Shown: positions 36,140 through 47,814 of the stretch, one piece after another
Numbering within the stretch: the stretch's first letter is position 1
Layout of the letters: each line of letters begins with the position of its first letter
Assembly (NCBI GenBank): GCA_021234155.1
Contig: JAJEKV010000010.1
Location: forward strand, 16,686,275-16,750,274
Length of the DNA: 64,000 nt
Source of the DNA: Isoetes taiwanensis
Taxonomy: Eukaryota; Streptophyta; Lycopodiopsida; Isoetales; Isoetaceae
Direction: 5' to 3'
The notes under the pieces: model-generated
Told to the model about the DNA's origin: nothing
The model's database searches: none
Seen by the model: only the letters and a program-made list of their open reading frames with translations
Position numbers and translations under genes: made by a program

Positions 36140-36440
36140 AATAGAATATAACATTCTAGCTAGTTCAAAAAGAGTTCTAGAATGTTCGAAGGCTCTAGAA
36201 AGTTCTAGAATTTTCTAGAAAGTTCTAGAAAATTCTAGAAATTATAAGAGAATCGGGGAATTCCAAGAAAATTCTTCCGTAAAGTTCCAACTGTTCTAAT
36301 AAGTCTTAACGTTCTAGAATGTGGTGGGGAATCTATGAAGAGAATCTAGGAAATAATTTTAAAAAAGTTCGAGGATATTTTGAAAGTCTCAAATGTTCCG
36401 TAAGTCTAGAATGTTCTAAAAAGTTCTAGAATGTAAAGGA
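36140..36440. repeat. TTCTAGAA array resembling perfect heat-shock elements
   Basis: TTCTAGAA occurs seven times. In 36197-36240 successive GAA and TTC triplets alternate at 5-bp intervals without a break (four successive 10-mers NNTTCTAGAA from 36201, preceded by CTCTAGAA), giving about nine consecutive perfect nGAAn half-sites. The rest of the block has decayed copies. The sequence is AT-rich and non-coding. It matches the HSF binding consensus, but there is no adjacent gene to regulate. Confidence 0.75.
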
Positions 36441-36880
36441 ACTGTGAGAATCTAAGGAATCTAAGAAAAATCCTTATAAAATGTAAGAGAATCTAGGAAA
36501 ATATTTTACAAGCCCAAGGAATTCTAAAATCTAGGGATCTACGTGGAATCTTCTTCATAAAATCTAAGGGAATCTAAGAAAATGTTGATAAAATCTTAGA
36601 GGCATCTAGGGGAATCTTTATAGAATCTCTTGAATCCTACATAATGTAAGGGAACCTAGGGCAATCCTCATAAAATCTAAAGGGATCTATGGGAATCTAG
36701 TGTAGATCTAAGGGGATCTTCTATAAAATCTTGGAGAATCTACGAAAATTCAATGGAATCTAGAGGGAATCTTAAAAAAAAAAATTTAGAAGAATTCCAC
36801 AAAACCTCCAAGAGAACCTTGGTAGAATCTTGAGAATCTATAAATCTTCATAGAGTATTCTCAAGAGATTATTTTAGAAT
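36441..36880. repeat. Degenerate GGAATCTA(A/G)GG minisatellite
   Basis: The words GAATCTAAGG, GGAATCTAGG, ATAAAATCTAAGG and GGGATCT recur about every 12-30 bp through this block. It follows directly on the TTCTAGAA array and probably derives from it by drift of the same AATCTAGA-like core. No ORF is seen. Confidence 0.6.
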
Positions 36881-38124
36881 GTAGGCATGACAAGAACTTG
36901 CAAAAGATAGAAACATGCTAAAAACCTGAATATAACTACAAGAGGCATTAAATCTCTTGTCATATTTGGAATTGAATTGAATTCGACGAATTGAATTGAA
37001 TTGAATTAATCTAGCCTTTTTAGGACCTTGAAGGCCATAGAGCCTAATTACAACCTGCTAGTAAGTCTGTAGAGTAGATCACAAGCAGATTCTACTGCTC
37101 GAACAGTAAATACCAATTTCATAAGAGTTCATATCAAACAATGAATGAATTATCTACATGAATGCTGGAATTTTTCCTAATATCAAGATATTTGACATTG
37201 CGTATAAGCTGGCTCCTGCACTCCCTGCCATGAGTACAACAAGACACAACCCCTCGGGGTGCCACTCCCATCTCCTGGCCTCAATAGTTGATGCTAACTA
37301 CACTTGAATCTTGCTATTGTCTTCTACATGTGGAACCATGGAGTTAAGGTATCCCTGTTTCCGCAGACATATCAACATGGATTAATATTTGACCTATGCA
37401 ATCAGCCTAGAACCCTCGATCAGCCCATATCCTCTCACCTGCATCAGACTAGTTCCCAAAGGTTCTCAACTAAGTCACACTCGGCCATTAATACCCCAAC
37501 GCTAGCCCAATCTTTTCATGTCCTATACCCATCTGCATCAGAGGAAGAGAGCATCGTTTCACTTAGAAAGCTCAGATCGGGTCAACAGAAGACTCTATTA
37601 ACAAAGTATATGGATTGATAGAGTGCTTCTATCAAAGGTATCAAACTGTTTCTCCCAACATGATAGCATAAGGGCTTCTTCAAACCTAACTCCTCTCTTA
37701 AGAAAAGTTTCAAGATGTTTTCTACTCCGCCCATTGTTTTGTAGAAAGTCCAACCCCAAATCTTGGAGCACCATAGAGTACTACAGCTTTGCACAAGCTG
37801 CCTTAAATGTAACCTTTTAAGCCCCTAACTCAGAGTCTCGCTTTATGACATCTAGATAGCATTGAATACAAAGCCTTCCCACTTAAGTTCTTCTCTTTAA
37901 TGCACTCTTTCCAAGAATATTTGGAAGAGAAATCCAAACTCCAACACTAAAAGTACTTTACAATTTCAATGTCGCCTCTAAGTAGGTGAAACCTGCTCAT
38001 TGTAGTGCCAACTATCATGATTTCCTTAGGATTTGACAAATTAACCCTTCATACCTTTACGTACAAAACAAGGCTAAGCTATCCAAATGTGATTGCAATC
38101 CCACTTCCCCTTGTTCACAACACA

Positions 38125-38700
38125 TCACATCATCAAAGATATAAGAGCAATTTGAATCAAAAAATCACCAATTTTGTGCCTCACAAGCTTCTTCTGCCAG
38201 AACTGTGAATCTAACTTTAACACTGTTAGCATAACATCCCTGCTCAACCAACCACAGCCTTCACCGCATCCTTCGAAAGCTTCACAATAACCCTCTAATA
38301 TTAATTTAGACACAAGATATCCGAGCAGATTGTGGAATCTAATCGCCCATATTAATGACAAGGTTCTTTCTAGAACAAAGGTCAAAGGCTTTCTGCGGAA
38401 ATCAATAAAAGCAAGATACAAAGCCTTTACTTTGGCTTTTTCAAATACACCTTATATTTTCATCTAAAGTACCATGGTGCTTCCTAAAACCCACTTGAAA
38501 TTTGGATCTTTGGTTTACATCATCCGCTTCAAAGACTAAGCCTCTTCTCCAAGCAATGAAGCAAAGGAATGTTGTGAACACATCGCGAAATGAGAATGGT
38601 CCCAGACTCATGCACGCCATTCTTGTCTCCCCACTTATAACCGGAAGAGCAAATTCTCCTTCCAAGCCCTCGAGATCCTCTCACCATCTATTCAAAGATC
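38125..38700 (-). pseudogene. Reverse transcriptase core of LINE-C
   Basis: Minus strand 38500-38440 reads FQVGFRKHHGTLDENI, the block that precedes RT motif A. After a frameshift, 38421 onward reads MYLAFIDFRRK with KAFD in the next frame: motif A with its catalytic Asp. LTLVLERT-like and LIWAIRFHNLL-like helices follow. The YADD box could not be placed. Further along, 37740-37590 reads LKLFLREELGLKK and SLIPLIEALYQS, like the C-terminal region after the RT in this LINE type. Confidence 0.75.
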
Positions 38701-39329
38701 TGCTGATGGCTCTCTCAAAGCTCTTATCTCCAAATTCACTTTAACAATTCCCATTCAAGCTCCTTCAAGGTTCCATGATTTCACGCGATATTCCTAACGC
38801 TATTTTCACATCTCCCTTCTCAGAATAAGCTTCCTCTAGTGCCACAGAGGCATTACAATCCATCACAGATTATTATATAACTCTTGACCAAAGAGAGCAA
38901 TCCATCGAGATTCACAACATTTGAGAGAGAGGTTTGCGTGAAAATGGTGCTCCAAAAGGACTTAGGATGTTCTTTTTCAATCGCCAATAAGCTCTCGCTG
39001 CTCAAGCTTCAGAGAAAGCCCTTTTCTTCTTCCTCAAGAATCCTTGTACCATTTTGGATTTTCTGTGGATAAGATATTTATTCCTAGCTTTCCTCGGGTA
39101 TTCTCCGCGATCCCTCCACCTATTGGATCTGGATGTCTCCGAGTTTTTCTTTGGTGAGACTAAATGTCTCCTTGTAGCATTCAAGATTAGACCAGAAAGC
39201 AAGTGGGCATGTTCAATATTGGATCAAGAAGACATTTGCAAGTTTCTCCTCAAGGCAATCTCTATTCAAGCTTTTATTATAGTTAAGCTTATTTTTGAAA
39301 TGAACTTCTATCTTGACTTTTCCTCGGGT

Positions 39330-39800
39330 AAATGAGGCTCAAATATCTCCAAAAGCAAGGGATGATCCGATCAAGGCCTCGATTGCTCACAATGTATCGC
39401 ACTATTGAATTGTTCCCTGTCGTCAATACATAATCTACTACGCCATAGCTCCCGTGATGCTGAAACATGTCAAGAATTTATCCGAAATCTTCGTCGTTTC
39501 AATATCTTAAGCTCACATGGTACCAAGATCGAAAGAATTACCTATGTGGTTTTGTTTCAGATCTTTTGAAGCTCTTTGGAAGAAATCTTCTTCAAGTCTA
39601 ACAAACTAACACATCTCCAAATTTGCCGATATGTAATTGATTGCAAATTCCTCAGGCGAAAGATTGAAGTCTCCTACCGATTATTTCACCAATCTTTAGC
39701 AAGAGAGCATCTTTGCAAACGTTATGGAAGGGATTATCCCCATTCAAATTGCCGTTTAAAGTTTCATATGCGAGGAGCAAAATAACAAAGAGCAATGAAA
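39330..39800 (-). pseudogene. Endonuclease C-terminal half of LINE-C
   Basis: In one minus-strand frame, 39480-39340 reads FQHHGSYGVVDYVLTTGNNS and then VRYIVSNRGLDR. VVDY-L is the well-known S-VDY motif of LINE APE endonucleases. Upstream, 40014-39652 is open for 120 codons and may hold the N-terminal half, but GDFN is not readable there. Confidence 0.65.
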
Positions 39801-40929
39801 ACGCATCATCTCGAGGTCTATTCTCAACCGTAGAGGTATTGTTCATGCCATCTACGTAATGTATTGAAACCAAATGTGAAATTTCAGATTTTGCATAGCG
39901 ACGCCTATACCTCCAAATCCTCTTCTTCCGGATCAAGACATTCCTCTCATTCCATGCACCTCTCCGACAATGAAAGCCTTCTAGTTCGAGAGAGAATTGG
40001 ATTGATGTTGCCATGTCTGGTGGAGCTAAATACTAGATCATTATTTTGCCGCGTTTTTGCAGCACTAGTCTTACTCTTGATTGGCTCCATGCACATTCCA
40101 AATCCAGGACCTTCGGGCGTCCCAGCTACTCCATGCTCTCTTCTTCCTTGTTGTTACTACTGCTCTACCATCATATCCAAGTATGCCACAACACCGATGC
40201 CCGTACTTTTTACTTTTGTTCCATTCTCACTTCCTGATCTCAATTTAGGTGTTAGATCTCAAGATCGCTTCACATATCCTTTTGTCCTTTAGAGCACTCC
40301 ATTGTGGATGAACCCTTTCCTTTGTTTCTACGCTTCCGAAAGTTCACAAGAATGGGCCTATTAAAATTCCCGGTTTACCAATTCTCCTACAATTCACAAA
40401 TTGAGGCTCATTGAGATGCATAATTTCTTTTAAAGAAATGCTCAACAACCCGGTGAGGATCTTCGTTTCCTTTCTTGAAGCCCGTAGTTCTCAAATTTCT
40501 CGCTCTTGCTCACGCTTTGTCTCTTCCTCAAGCTGCCAATTCTTCTTGAAGGATCATTTGTTCTTTCAAGAGAGATTAGCTAGCTTCTCTTTGAATACCG
40601 TGTTTGAGCACCAAGATCCTGACACTGTAAAAGATTTTGCAGATTTCGATATTCAGGCACGCATTCATCAATCGCTTAACCATTACTATTGACCAATTGT
40701 TTCAACCCGAAATTTCCTCGAAGCAATTGTGATTTCATACCATGAAAGTCATTCTTCATCTCACCATTATTGCAAGGAGATTTGCACTGTCTCCTCATAC
40801 TCTGAGGATCCCCGCTTGGGGACTTAATTTCTTACCCTCGCCATCTATGCTTAGTATGAAGATCTCCTCGCGGAAGGTGCGGTAAGAAGGTGCCGTGAAC
40901 GCTTTTTTCGGTCGCTAACGTGAGAGGAA

Positions 40930-41170
40930 TCCCTGGTGTTGAGGAATATATATTGTTGCTAGTGCTAACATGTATATATGCTTCCGCTATATAGGATATT
41001 TCATAAGAGGCATGGGACAAATGGCATCTCCGTGCCCTTCACCCGGATACTTGGCCATCACAGGTGGTCCGAGCCAGACAGAAGGCCTTCCCTTGGTGAT
41101 TGAGTTGCTATGCAAGGAGAATTTATCGTGTTTTTATAATGGGAGCATTGTATAGGTTCGAGGAACGTCA
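40930..41170 (+). repeat. 3' part of 5' LTR, retroelement 1
   Basis: The segment aligns with the last 240 bp of the complete LTR at 44495-45932: GTGCTAACATG, CTCGCTATATAGGAT (here CCGCTATATAGGAT), AGTGGTCCG and TGGTGAT are shared in order. It ends in CA (41169-41170), then GAA, then the primer-binding site. The 5' part of the LTR is missing; LINE-C lies there instead. Confidence 0.75.
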
Positions 41171-41173
41171 GAA

Positions 41174-41186
41174 TGGTATCAGAGCC
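41174..41186 (+). other. Primer-binding site, initiator tRNA-Met type (element 1)
   Basis: TGGTATCAGAGCC is complementary to the 3' end of plant initiator tRNA-Met. It lies three bases after the LTR's CA, as expected for a plant LTR retroelement. Confidence 0.9.
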
Positions 41187-42864
41187 ATGGTTTTGATAGA
41201 CCGGACCATAGCACTGGCCATGTCCTAATTAGTTTGCTCATACAGGGTCGCTAAAGAGGCACGCATTCTCTAGCACACCCATGGATCCATTGTGCCCGGG
41301 AAGGGGATGCCTCCCTAACTTGCCTCGTCGGCACGTGGAGATGTAATCCGGAGCAGTCACGCGGGGTGATTCCATGAGATTGCCTATCTACAAAGTGTGC
41401 ACAGGAGGGGCAGATGCAGTGGACAACCCTAGCCATTGTTCTATGCCAGCCAATGCAATTCCATAGCTAGTATGTATGTTGACCTAGTTATAGGAAGATT
41501 AAACTAGTTAGGAATTAAGGTGTGAGTCTTTAGAATCAAGCATGTTAAGTTTTTCGAGAGAATGAGGTCCCATGTTTCCACGGGCCATAACTTTCTCTAG
41601 GTAGATCAAATTGAGGCGATTTTTGCACCAACGAGTCGGGAACAATCCTTTAACTACGGGGCATAGGTGGCGGTGTCAAACGGCGCATCACAAATGTAAG
41701 TACACATCAAAGGGTGTGATCGACAAAACAACGTGCCTTAGATTCAAAAAAGAAACACGATTTCCCTCACACCTCGTATAAAAACACGATTTCTATCGTG
41801 ATTAAAAAAACTTTTTTCTTTGAAATTTGCACCTGAAAAGTGATCGCTATCTTTTATTTCCGCTTTCACCGCTTGTGCCGCTCACCTGTCGCCATAAATG
41901 CCAGCAGAGAACCCTTGCCCGCCTCTAACCTTGTTCTTGGTCAGCCGCCAACGCCACCGCATCAGCTGTCTCTGGGCACTCCCTCACTTCCCTATCCACA
42001 ATGAACATGGCCCGCACTGCAGGCTACTACGCTTAGCTATTGTAACCTCGCTGTCCACCGCATCTTTGTCGAAATGGCAAGCACCACCAGACAACCTGTA
42101 AGGTAGAGCTCCCCACTAATTCGAGCTTGTTTAGCGGTTCACACGGACATAGGGTCCCTTTACCCTATTTTATCATTGAGCCTTCCTCCTAAAGCTCATC
42201 ACTTTGGGGAGCTCTACATCGCTGGTGGAGCAGCCCACTCAAGTCCGGGTGTTGGTCAAGTTTTACCTCCTCGTGGTGTGGAGGTTGCCAAGATCAGGCC
42301 ATCCTGCAGGCTCTAAAAGATTATGGGCTCGCCCCAGTGATGACGACGAGACTCGAGAGGGGGAATTCCCAAAGGCCAGGGTAGACATCTATGATGAGGC
42401 AACCTGTGAAGCGAGCCTAGCGATGCACTCCATCAGACTACAAGTGGATCTGACCACCTGGACATCCATCCACCTCGATAGATACAAGACAGAGTCAGCT
42501 GGGAGAGTGAACGCCGTCACCGCTGCAAAATGGAAGAGCATAAGGCGGTGGCTGCGGTTATCGTCGCGACAGCAGTGGTACGTGAACGCAGAGCAAAGCA
42601 AAGGCAAACAGAGGAGCTTGCTGGCAAAATGAGGATCAAAGACTGCACTCCAACAAAATGAAGAGCGTAATTACCTAAATGGACTCCGACTAGACTGTAA
42701 AACCCCCGCTGTTAAATGGATTCGAAGCATCTGCTATGTGAAGTCTAAAAGTGCTTCATAAGGAGAAATCAAGCCTGCAGCATATTGAAGGCTACAGTTC
42801 TCGCTTCACGACAGGATCGCCTTTATTAGGGCAAGACCTTTCCCAGAGGCTACAAGACAGCAAG

Positions 42865-43105
42865 GTAAGCCCTATAGGTACAAGTTCGCACCGTACTCAC
42901 CGCGAACCGGAAGTACCGAAGACAATGGAGCTCTGCCATGGAAGTTTCCCTTCCACGTGATTATTATCGACCAACTCGGTTCCAAACCTTGCTATGATCG
43001 CCTCTTAGAGGTCAAAGATTATCTTGTGGCACTCTTTGTGATGCTAACTCTCTCAAGGCTATCCATGCTAAGAGGGTTACACCATGCCGGGCGGACTCAG
43101 ACGAG
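42865..43105 (+). pseudogene. Histone H3 pseudogene, copy 1 (inside retroelement 1)
   Basis: Plus-strand pieces in broken frames match histone H3. They are YRYK at 42873 (HRYRP block), EVPKTMEL at 42910-42933 (KYQKSTEL block), KFPFHV near 42942 (KLPFQRLV), DYYRPTRFQT at 42959-42988 (DFKTDLRFQS), EVKDYLVALF at 43009-43038 (EASEAYLVGLF), and GCTATCCATGCTAAGAGGGTTAC at 43057-43079 (AIHAKRVT). It is about 30 nt shorter than intact H3 over the same span, and frames shift several times, so it cannot encode a histone. The homologous copy at 47815-48105 is more complete. H3 is a nucleosome core protein; here it is only a passenger. Confidence 0.8.
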
Positions 43106-43289
43106 TTCAATATTGTTCTTCATCATATCCGCATTTATAGTAAAATCTTGAAGACTATGAGCGCCATTCGCTATCCCGCAGGAAATCAAGACGCCATCAA
43201 CCTTATGCCAAGTTTCCTATAGGTTTACGTAATCATCAAGGTCGCATTATTTGGGACACATTATGTTCAAGGCATGAAAGCAAATGACC

Positions 43290-44370
43290 AACCAAGATTG
43301 AGGCAGAAAAGATTGGCCTGCATCCCAAAGAATGTATCCAGGTCCGGCAGCTTTCTAAAGTTTTTACGCTATTACTAAGCAAATTTGTTAAGGACTTTGC
43401 CAAGCTTGGCGCACCTCCATGTAATCTTTACAAAACATGAGAAGGTTAGGAATTGGATGGCACATTGGAGTCAAGGTCCGCCGATTTCAGCTATTGAAGG
43501 ATGCCTTAATAACCGCCAGTTCTCACCTCTTGCTGCATCCTCGAAGATAAGTGGGTATGCTACTGACACTGTGCGAAAATGCTTACGCATCGCTGCATTA
43601 ATGCAAGAAGAAGGTAGGGTAATCGGCGTAAGATGATTCTAATGCAAAGCCAAGCATATGGAGGCATTACTTGCTTGGAAGACAATTCCAGTTGGATACA
43701 TATCACCGAAGTCTCTAATACATTTTTACGCAACCCCACCTCAATCTTAGAAAGTGACGATGGATGGAATCTCCGATATACACCTTGAGGTAGTCTATAA
43801 GTCCGTGCCATAATATTGCCAGGGTCGACGACTTTTCGTGACATCCACCGGGTCGCTGGAACATTGTAATACTATTTCTACTCTCACCAGTAAGTTTGGA
43901 AAACAAATAAAGCAGACTCTTCCAACAGATCCAGAATTTTAGAAAATATGGCAAAGCCTATCTAAGGAAGCTTTTAACTTAATAAGGAGGAGGGAAGCTC
44001 TCGCCATTATAAAAGGAAGGTATCTTTTATTAGGCAAGGATAAGCGTGTTCGACATCGTGGAGTAATAAGCTCATTCTCCACTCTACACAATAATATTAA
44101 CATTCTATGGGGGGGCATATGGCTTATGAAGACATACTTTAAGATCCGCTCTAGCTATTTTTGGCCAGGGATGAAGAAACACATTGTCTGCTACATCAAG
44201 CAATGTCAGATATGCCAACAAACAAAGACATAACAATTGCGTATTCCAGGGAAATTATAACCCTTAGATGTTCCAAATGCAAAGTGGGAAGTTATTACCA
44301 TGGATTTCATCGTGGGACTTCACTCTAAAGGGCTTTGATGCATTGATGGTTGTGGTCAATAAGCTTTTCC
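43290..44370 (+). pseudogene. Ty3/gypsy pol remnant: RT end, RNase H trace, integrase
   Basis: FVKDFAKLGAPPCNL (43388-43432) followed by PPVLTS near 43517 is the gypsy RT-thumb and RNase H boundary (the FVKDFA..A.PL..L pattern). A weaker match continues to 43900. Then 44136-44232 reads KTYFKIRSSYFWPGMKKHI and CYIKQCQICQQTKT, the HHCC zinc-binding start of the integrase. WEVITMDFIVGL near 44288-44323 is the beginning of the catalytic core with its first Asp. Sequence after DALMVVVNKLFQMTH is lost before the PPT. Frames are broken. Confidence 0.8.
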
Positions 44371-44494
44371 AAATGACGCATAACATATCTATTTCCGTAT
44401 TAACTTATGAAGAAAGTTTATTTTCTTAAATATAATTGTTTTCTCCTATTAAACTAACCGCAATGCTAAGGACAACATTATTCCAGGGGGGAAA

Positions 44495-45932
44495 TGTGAC
44501 GTTCCATGTATTTATATGGTATAATGATACTATGACACGCCACTAGAGTATGCGACCTATGGGTCATTAGGGATAACTTTGAATTGCTTCCAAAGGGCTT
44601 TTATTAGCTATGCTAAATTATTAGCAAGTTAAATAACCTAATTAGGCTAATTAATGTATTAATTGATGGAAGTCATCTAATTAGGGAGTACCACCTGGAC
44701 CAAATCGATTGGCAGGGAAAATCTGCTAAGAATAGGGTCCAAATTGCGTCCCTACCCCCAATTGTGCCCCAAATCGATTTGGAAAGAGTTGGCAGAAGGA
44801 GAAGACACCAGCCACTGCAACCATACCAAAAAATGGAAGCCTTTCGTGACAATGATTCTATTCAAGAGATCGGTTAGTCGCTAGATTTTAATTCTAACCC
44901 CTTTGTATGATTAGAAGATGGATGTATTAATTTTCTATTATGTAATCGCTAAGGTGATGTGATGGATACTTTGCTTATGTTCTCTCTTCCGTTCCACCTA
45001 TGTGTCTGGGGTTAAGGGTGGATAGAGACCTGAAAGCTTCCTAGAAGTAGATATGTCTCTCGCTAGAACCCTTAAGACCCAGTAATTGTGACCTGTGCAC
45101 AAGAGCCCACCTGGCTGTGGATGCTATATCGTGGTTCAACATCGATAATGCGCCATGGTACGGGGTGGGATCTTGCTCTTAGCGGTAAGGCTGTGGATTC
45201 TACAATGCTAGACTTATAGTCGGTCCAAGTAGCCGGGTAAGGGTTTGGTTGGTCACGTGAAACGTGCCTATATGATTAACCCATTCCAAATCCTCAACCC
45301 CATGGGATTTATAAGGAGGACGATTATAGCATACCTGTGGATCCATTATGCCTCGAAAGGGATTTCCCAACCTGCCTCTTTACCTAAACGGGAGATGTAA
45401 CTCCAAAGTAGTCTCATTGTGGTGGACCTTACGAGATTGCATCTCCGTATAGCTACAATCACGCCCATAGCATGTTTCAGCCTATCTCCGCAGTGTGCAA
45501 TGTGAGGGGCGATGGAATGGACTACCCTAGCCATTGCTTCTATGCTAGCCAACACCATGTTATACTCGTCACTGCCATCTTGAGTCCTTGACCAATAATC
45601 TACCCTTAGAGTCCGGTTCGTAGAGCCCTTTATTTATGGCATATTGCACAAAGTTATCTTATATTTGCATTGTCGTTTACGATGATAATGATGGACCACT
45701 CTCGTGGTATTATATGTATGATTAAGTGTGCTAACATGGCATATGTAACGCTTCCTCGCTATATAGGATTGAGGACGTGGGATCTAATGACACCTCCGTA
45801 TTCGCGTACTTGACCATTCCAAGTGGTCCGGAAAGTTAGGACTCGGAGGGCCTTTCCATGGTGATGTAGCTCGTGGGAGAATTTCCTTTATTTGTACAAT
45901 GGAAGAATCAGATAGGATTTTGGGAGCCGCCA
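44495..45932 (+). repeat. Complete LTR (1438 bp, TG...CA) shared by two elements
   Basis: It starts TGTGACGTTCC immediately after the polypurine tract and ends in CA, three bases before a second primer-binding site. It therefore serves as the 3' LTR of element 1 and the 5' LTR of element 2. Its last 240 bp match 40930-41170. Its first 60 bp (TGTGAC.TTCCA.GTATTTATATG...GACA.G.CACCAGAG) match the start of the LTR at 51450. Confidence 0.85.
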
Positions 45933-45935
45933 CGT

Positions 45936-45949
45936 TGGTATCGTAGAGC
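45936..45949 (+). other. Primer-binding site, initiator tRNA-Met type, mutated (element 2)
   Basis: TGGTATCGTAGAGC is the element-1 PBS TGGTATCAGAGCC with small changes. It again lies three bases after the LTR's CA. Confidence 0.75.
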
Positions 45950-46899
45950 ATGATTTTGCAAACCTAATTCCATTGTGACCGGGCCATGGGGTCTAACTCG
46001 AGCAGGTTAGTTAGTTGTAGGGGACATTGATTTAGGTTAAACTATCCCAATTCCATAGCTAGTATGTATGTTGACCTAGTTATGGGAGGATTAAGCTAGT
46101 TAAGAATTAAGGTGTGAGTCTTTAGAATCAAGTATGTTAAGTTTTTGGAAAGAATGAAGTCCCTTGTTTCCACTCTGCCATAACTTTCTACCTCTGACTA
46201 TAATTTTTGCACCAACGCTGCTCTGAACAAATTCAATTGACTAAAAGGCATAGGTGGCCATCATTGAAACGGCATCAAATGGGCACATGATCAAAAGAGG
46301 CGTGATCGGCAAAATAGCATCTCATAATTCAAAAAGAAACACGTATTTTCTCTCTCATGCCCCCGTATAAAAATGTGTATTTCTGCTGTATAAAAAGTTT
46401 CCAAAAAAAAAACTTTTTTGAAATTTAAAATTTGAAAAGTGACGATTATCTTATTTCCTCGCTTTGTCCTGCTTTTTCTTGTGCTCGTCAGCCTCATCTC
46501 GTATTCACCATAGCCGAAGAGAACCTTTGCCCCTCACCAATCTTGTTCTGGTCGCCGTACCACGCCATACCGCCATCTCTTCACCTCGCATCTCCTCATC
46601 CACAAAATGAACACCTAATTCCATACCCTGTGCCACGCTAGCTATTGTAACCTCGCTGTCCACTCTAGATCTTTGGTTTAGCTTAAGGCGGAGCCCACCG
46701 ACAACTCGCGATAAGGTAGAGCTCCCCGCTTAACCGAGTTTTGTTCAGTTGGTTCACCGGACATAGGTCCCCTACCCTATTTTTCATCCGCCGTAGCTGC
46801 CTCTTGAAGTTCAACGCTTTACTGGAGCCCTCTACACGCTGGTGGAGCACCGACTCAAGTTCCATGTCAAGTCAAGTTTTACCCCTCCTTCGCGGTATG

Positions 46900-47134
46900 G
46901 AGCCCGGAGTGCACTTATACATAAGGGTATGGTATCCGTCGGAGGGTATGAAAACCCCCTTTGCATATCGCTAAATTTAAAAGCGTAGTTTGACCCCTTT
47001 GTGTATAGATATTGCTCCAAATTATGCCTAAAAACACCCCTAACCCCTAGTGTCGCCGACGCTAAATGGTCCAAAACACCCCTCCGCTGAACTCTCATGG
47101 GTTATACCGATCAAAGGTGAACTCTCTCGGTATG
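46900..47134. mobile_element. 235-bp insertion in element 2, flanked by CGGTATG
   Basis: Element 1 reads continuously through CGTGGTGTGGAGGTTGCC. Element 2 is interrupted, with CGGTATG at both junctions (46893-46899 and 47128-47134), the pattern of a 7-bp target-site duplication. The insert contains GGGTATGGTATCCG and CTAAAAACACCCCTAACCCC. No clear terminal inverted repeat or ORF is seen, so its class is unknown. Confidence 0.55.
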
Positions 47135-47814
47135 AGGTTGCCGAATACGGTACATTTGGGCGCAGGCCTAAAGAATTATGGGCTTGACCGTGAGGTGATG
47201 ACACATGAGAGACGTGGTGAGGAGACCAAGGCCCCGAGTAGAGTATCGCCTAATTCGAATGGGCAGTCATCATAGCAGTGGATCCCATTTAACTCCTCCG
47301 CCACTAAGGGATGAGGCAAATCCGTAGTTTTGTTTTGGGCTTTATCGCTCCATCATATCTCACGGCGGACCAATTGATATCCATCCAACCGATATGTTAA
47401 AAGCATGCCCGAAGCGATACAAGACGAGCCGCTGAAGAGAAGTGAACGACGTCAGCTTCTCACGAATGAAAGAGCTGCATGGGTACCGCATACCGCCGCG
47501 ACAACAGAAACGTAATCGAAGTGATCAAAAGGCAAGCCGGTAGAGCTTGCCAAAAACGAGGGATCAACGACAAGACCCGTGAAAATAGAAAGGTAACACG
47601 CAGCCGAAATTCACCGCATCGAAAACCCATGTTGTTAAATGGAGACGTGGCCATAACACGGTGTCTGTGGAATTGCTCTTATAAGGAGAAGTCAAGACCG
47701 GGCGTATTGAAAAGGCTTATGAGTTCTCGCCTCTGCCGACAACACTGTAGATGACTCGACTTCTTGTATCAGGGAGCAAGACCCTTCCTAAGAGGTCGGT
47801 ACAGCAACACAAAT

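Larger units (their letters stand above)
36964..40900 (-). mobile_element. Non-L1 LINE (LINE-C), decayed
   Basis: Minus-strand non-LTR retrotransposon relic. In order it has an endonuclease (about 39800-39330), an RT (about 38700-38200), a C-terminal region (37794-37582), and a 3' UTR ending in TGTAATTAGGCTCTATGGCC followed by an (AATTC)n tail at 36964-37012. The tail is a pentanucleotide, not poly(A), which sets it apart from LINE-A and LINE-B. The 5' end near 40900 adjoins the 3' part of an LTR (from 40930). Confidence 0.75.
41174..44494 (+). mobile_element. Internal region of retroelement 1 (Ty3/gypsy relic with histone H3 insert)
   Basis: The region runs from the PBS to a polypurine tract (AGGGGGGAAA, 44485-44494) directly before the next LTR. 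The first 1.9 kb (to about 43100) has no readable gag or CCHC knuckle and contains a histone H3 pseudogene at its end. The last 1.2 kb carries pol remnants: an RT-end or RNase H relic and an integrase. At 3.3 kb it is too short for an autonomous element, so it is internally deleted or non-autonomous. A plus-strand frame at 42204-42632 is open for 142 codons but has no recognised domain. Confidence 0.8.
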
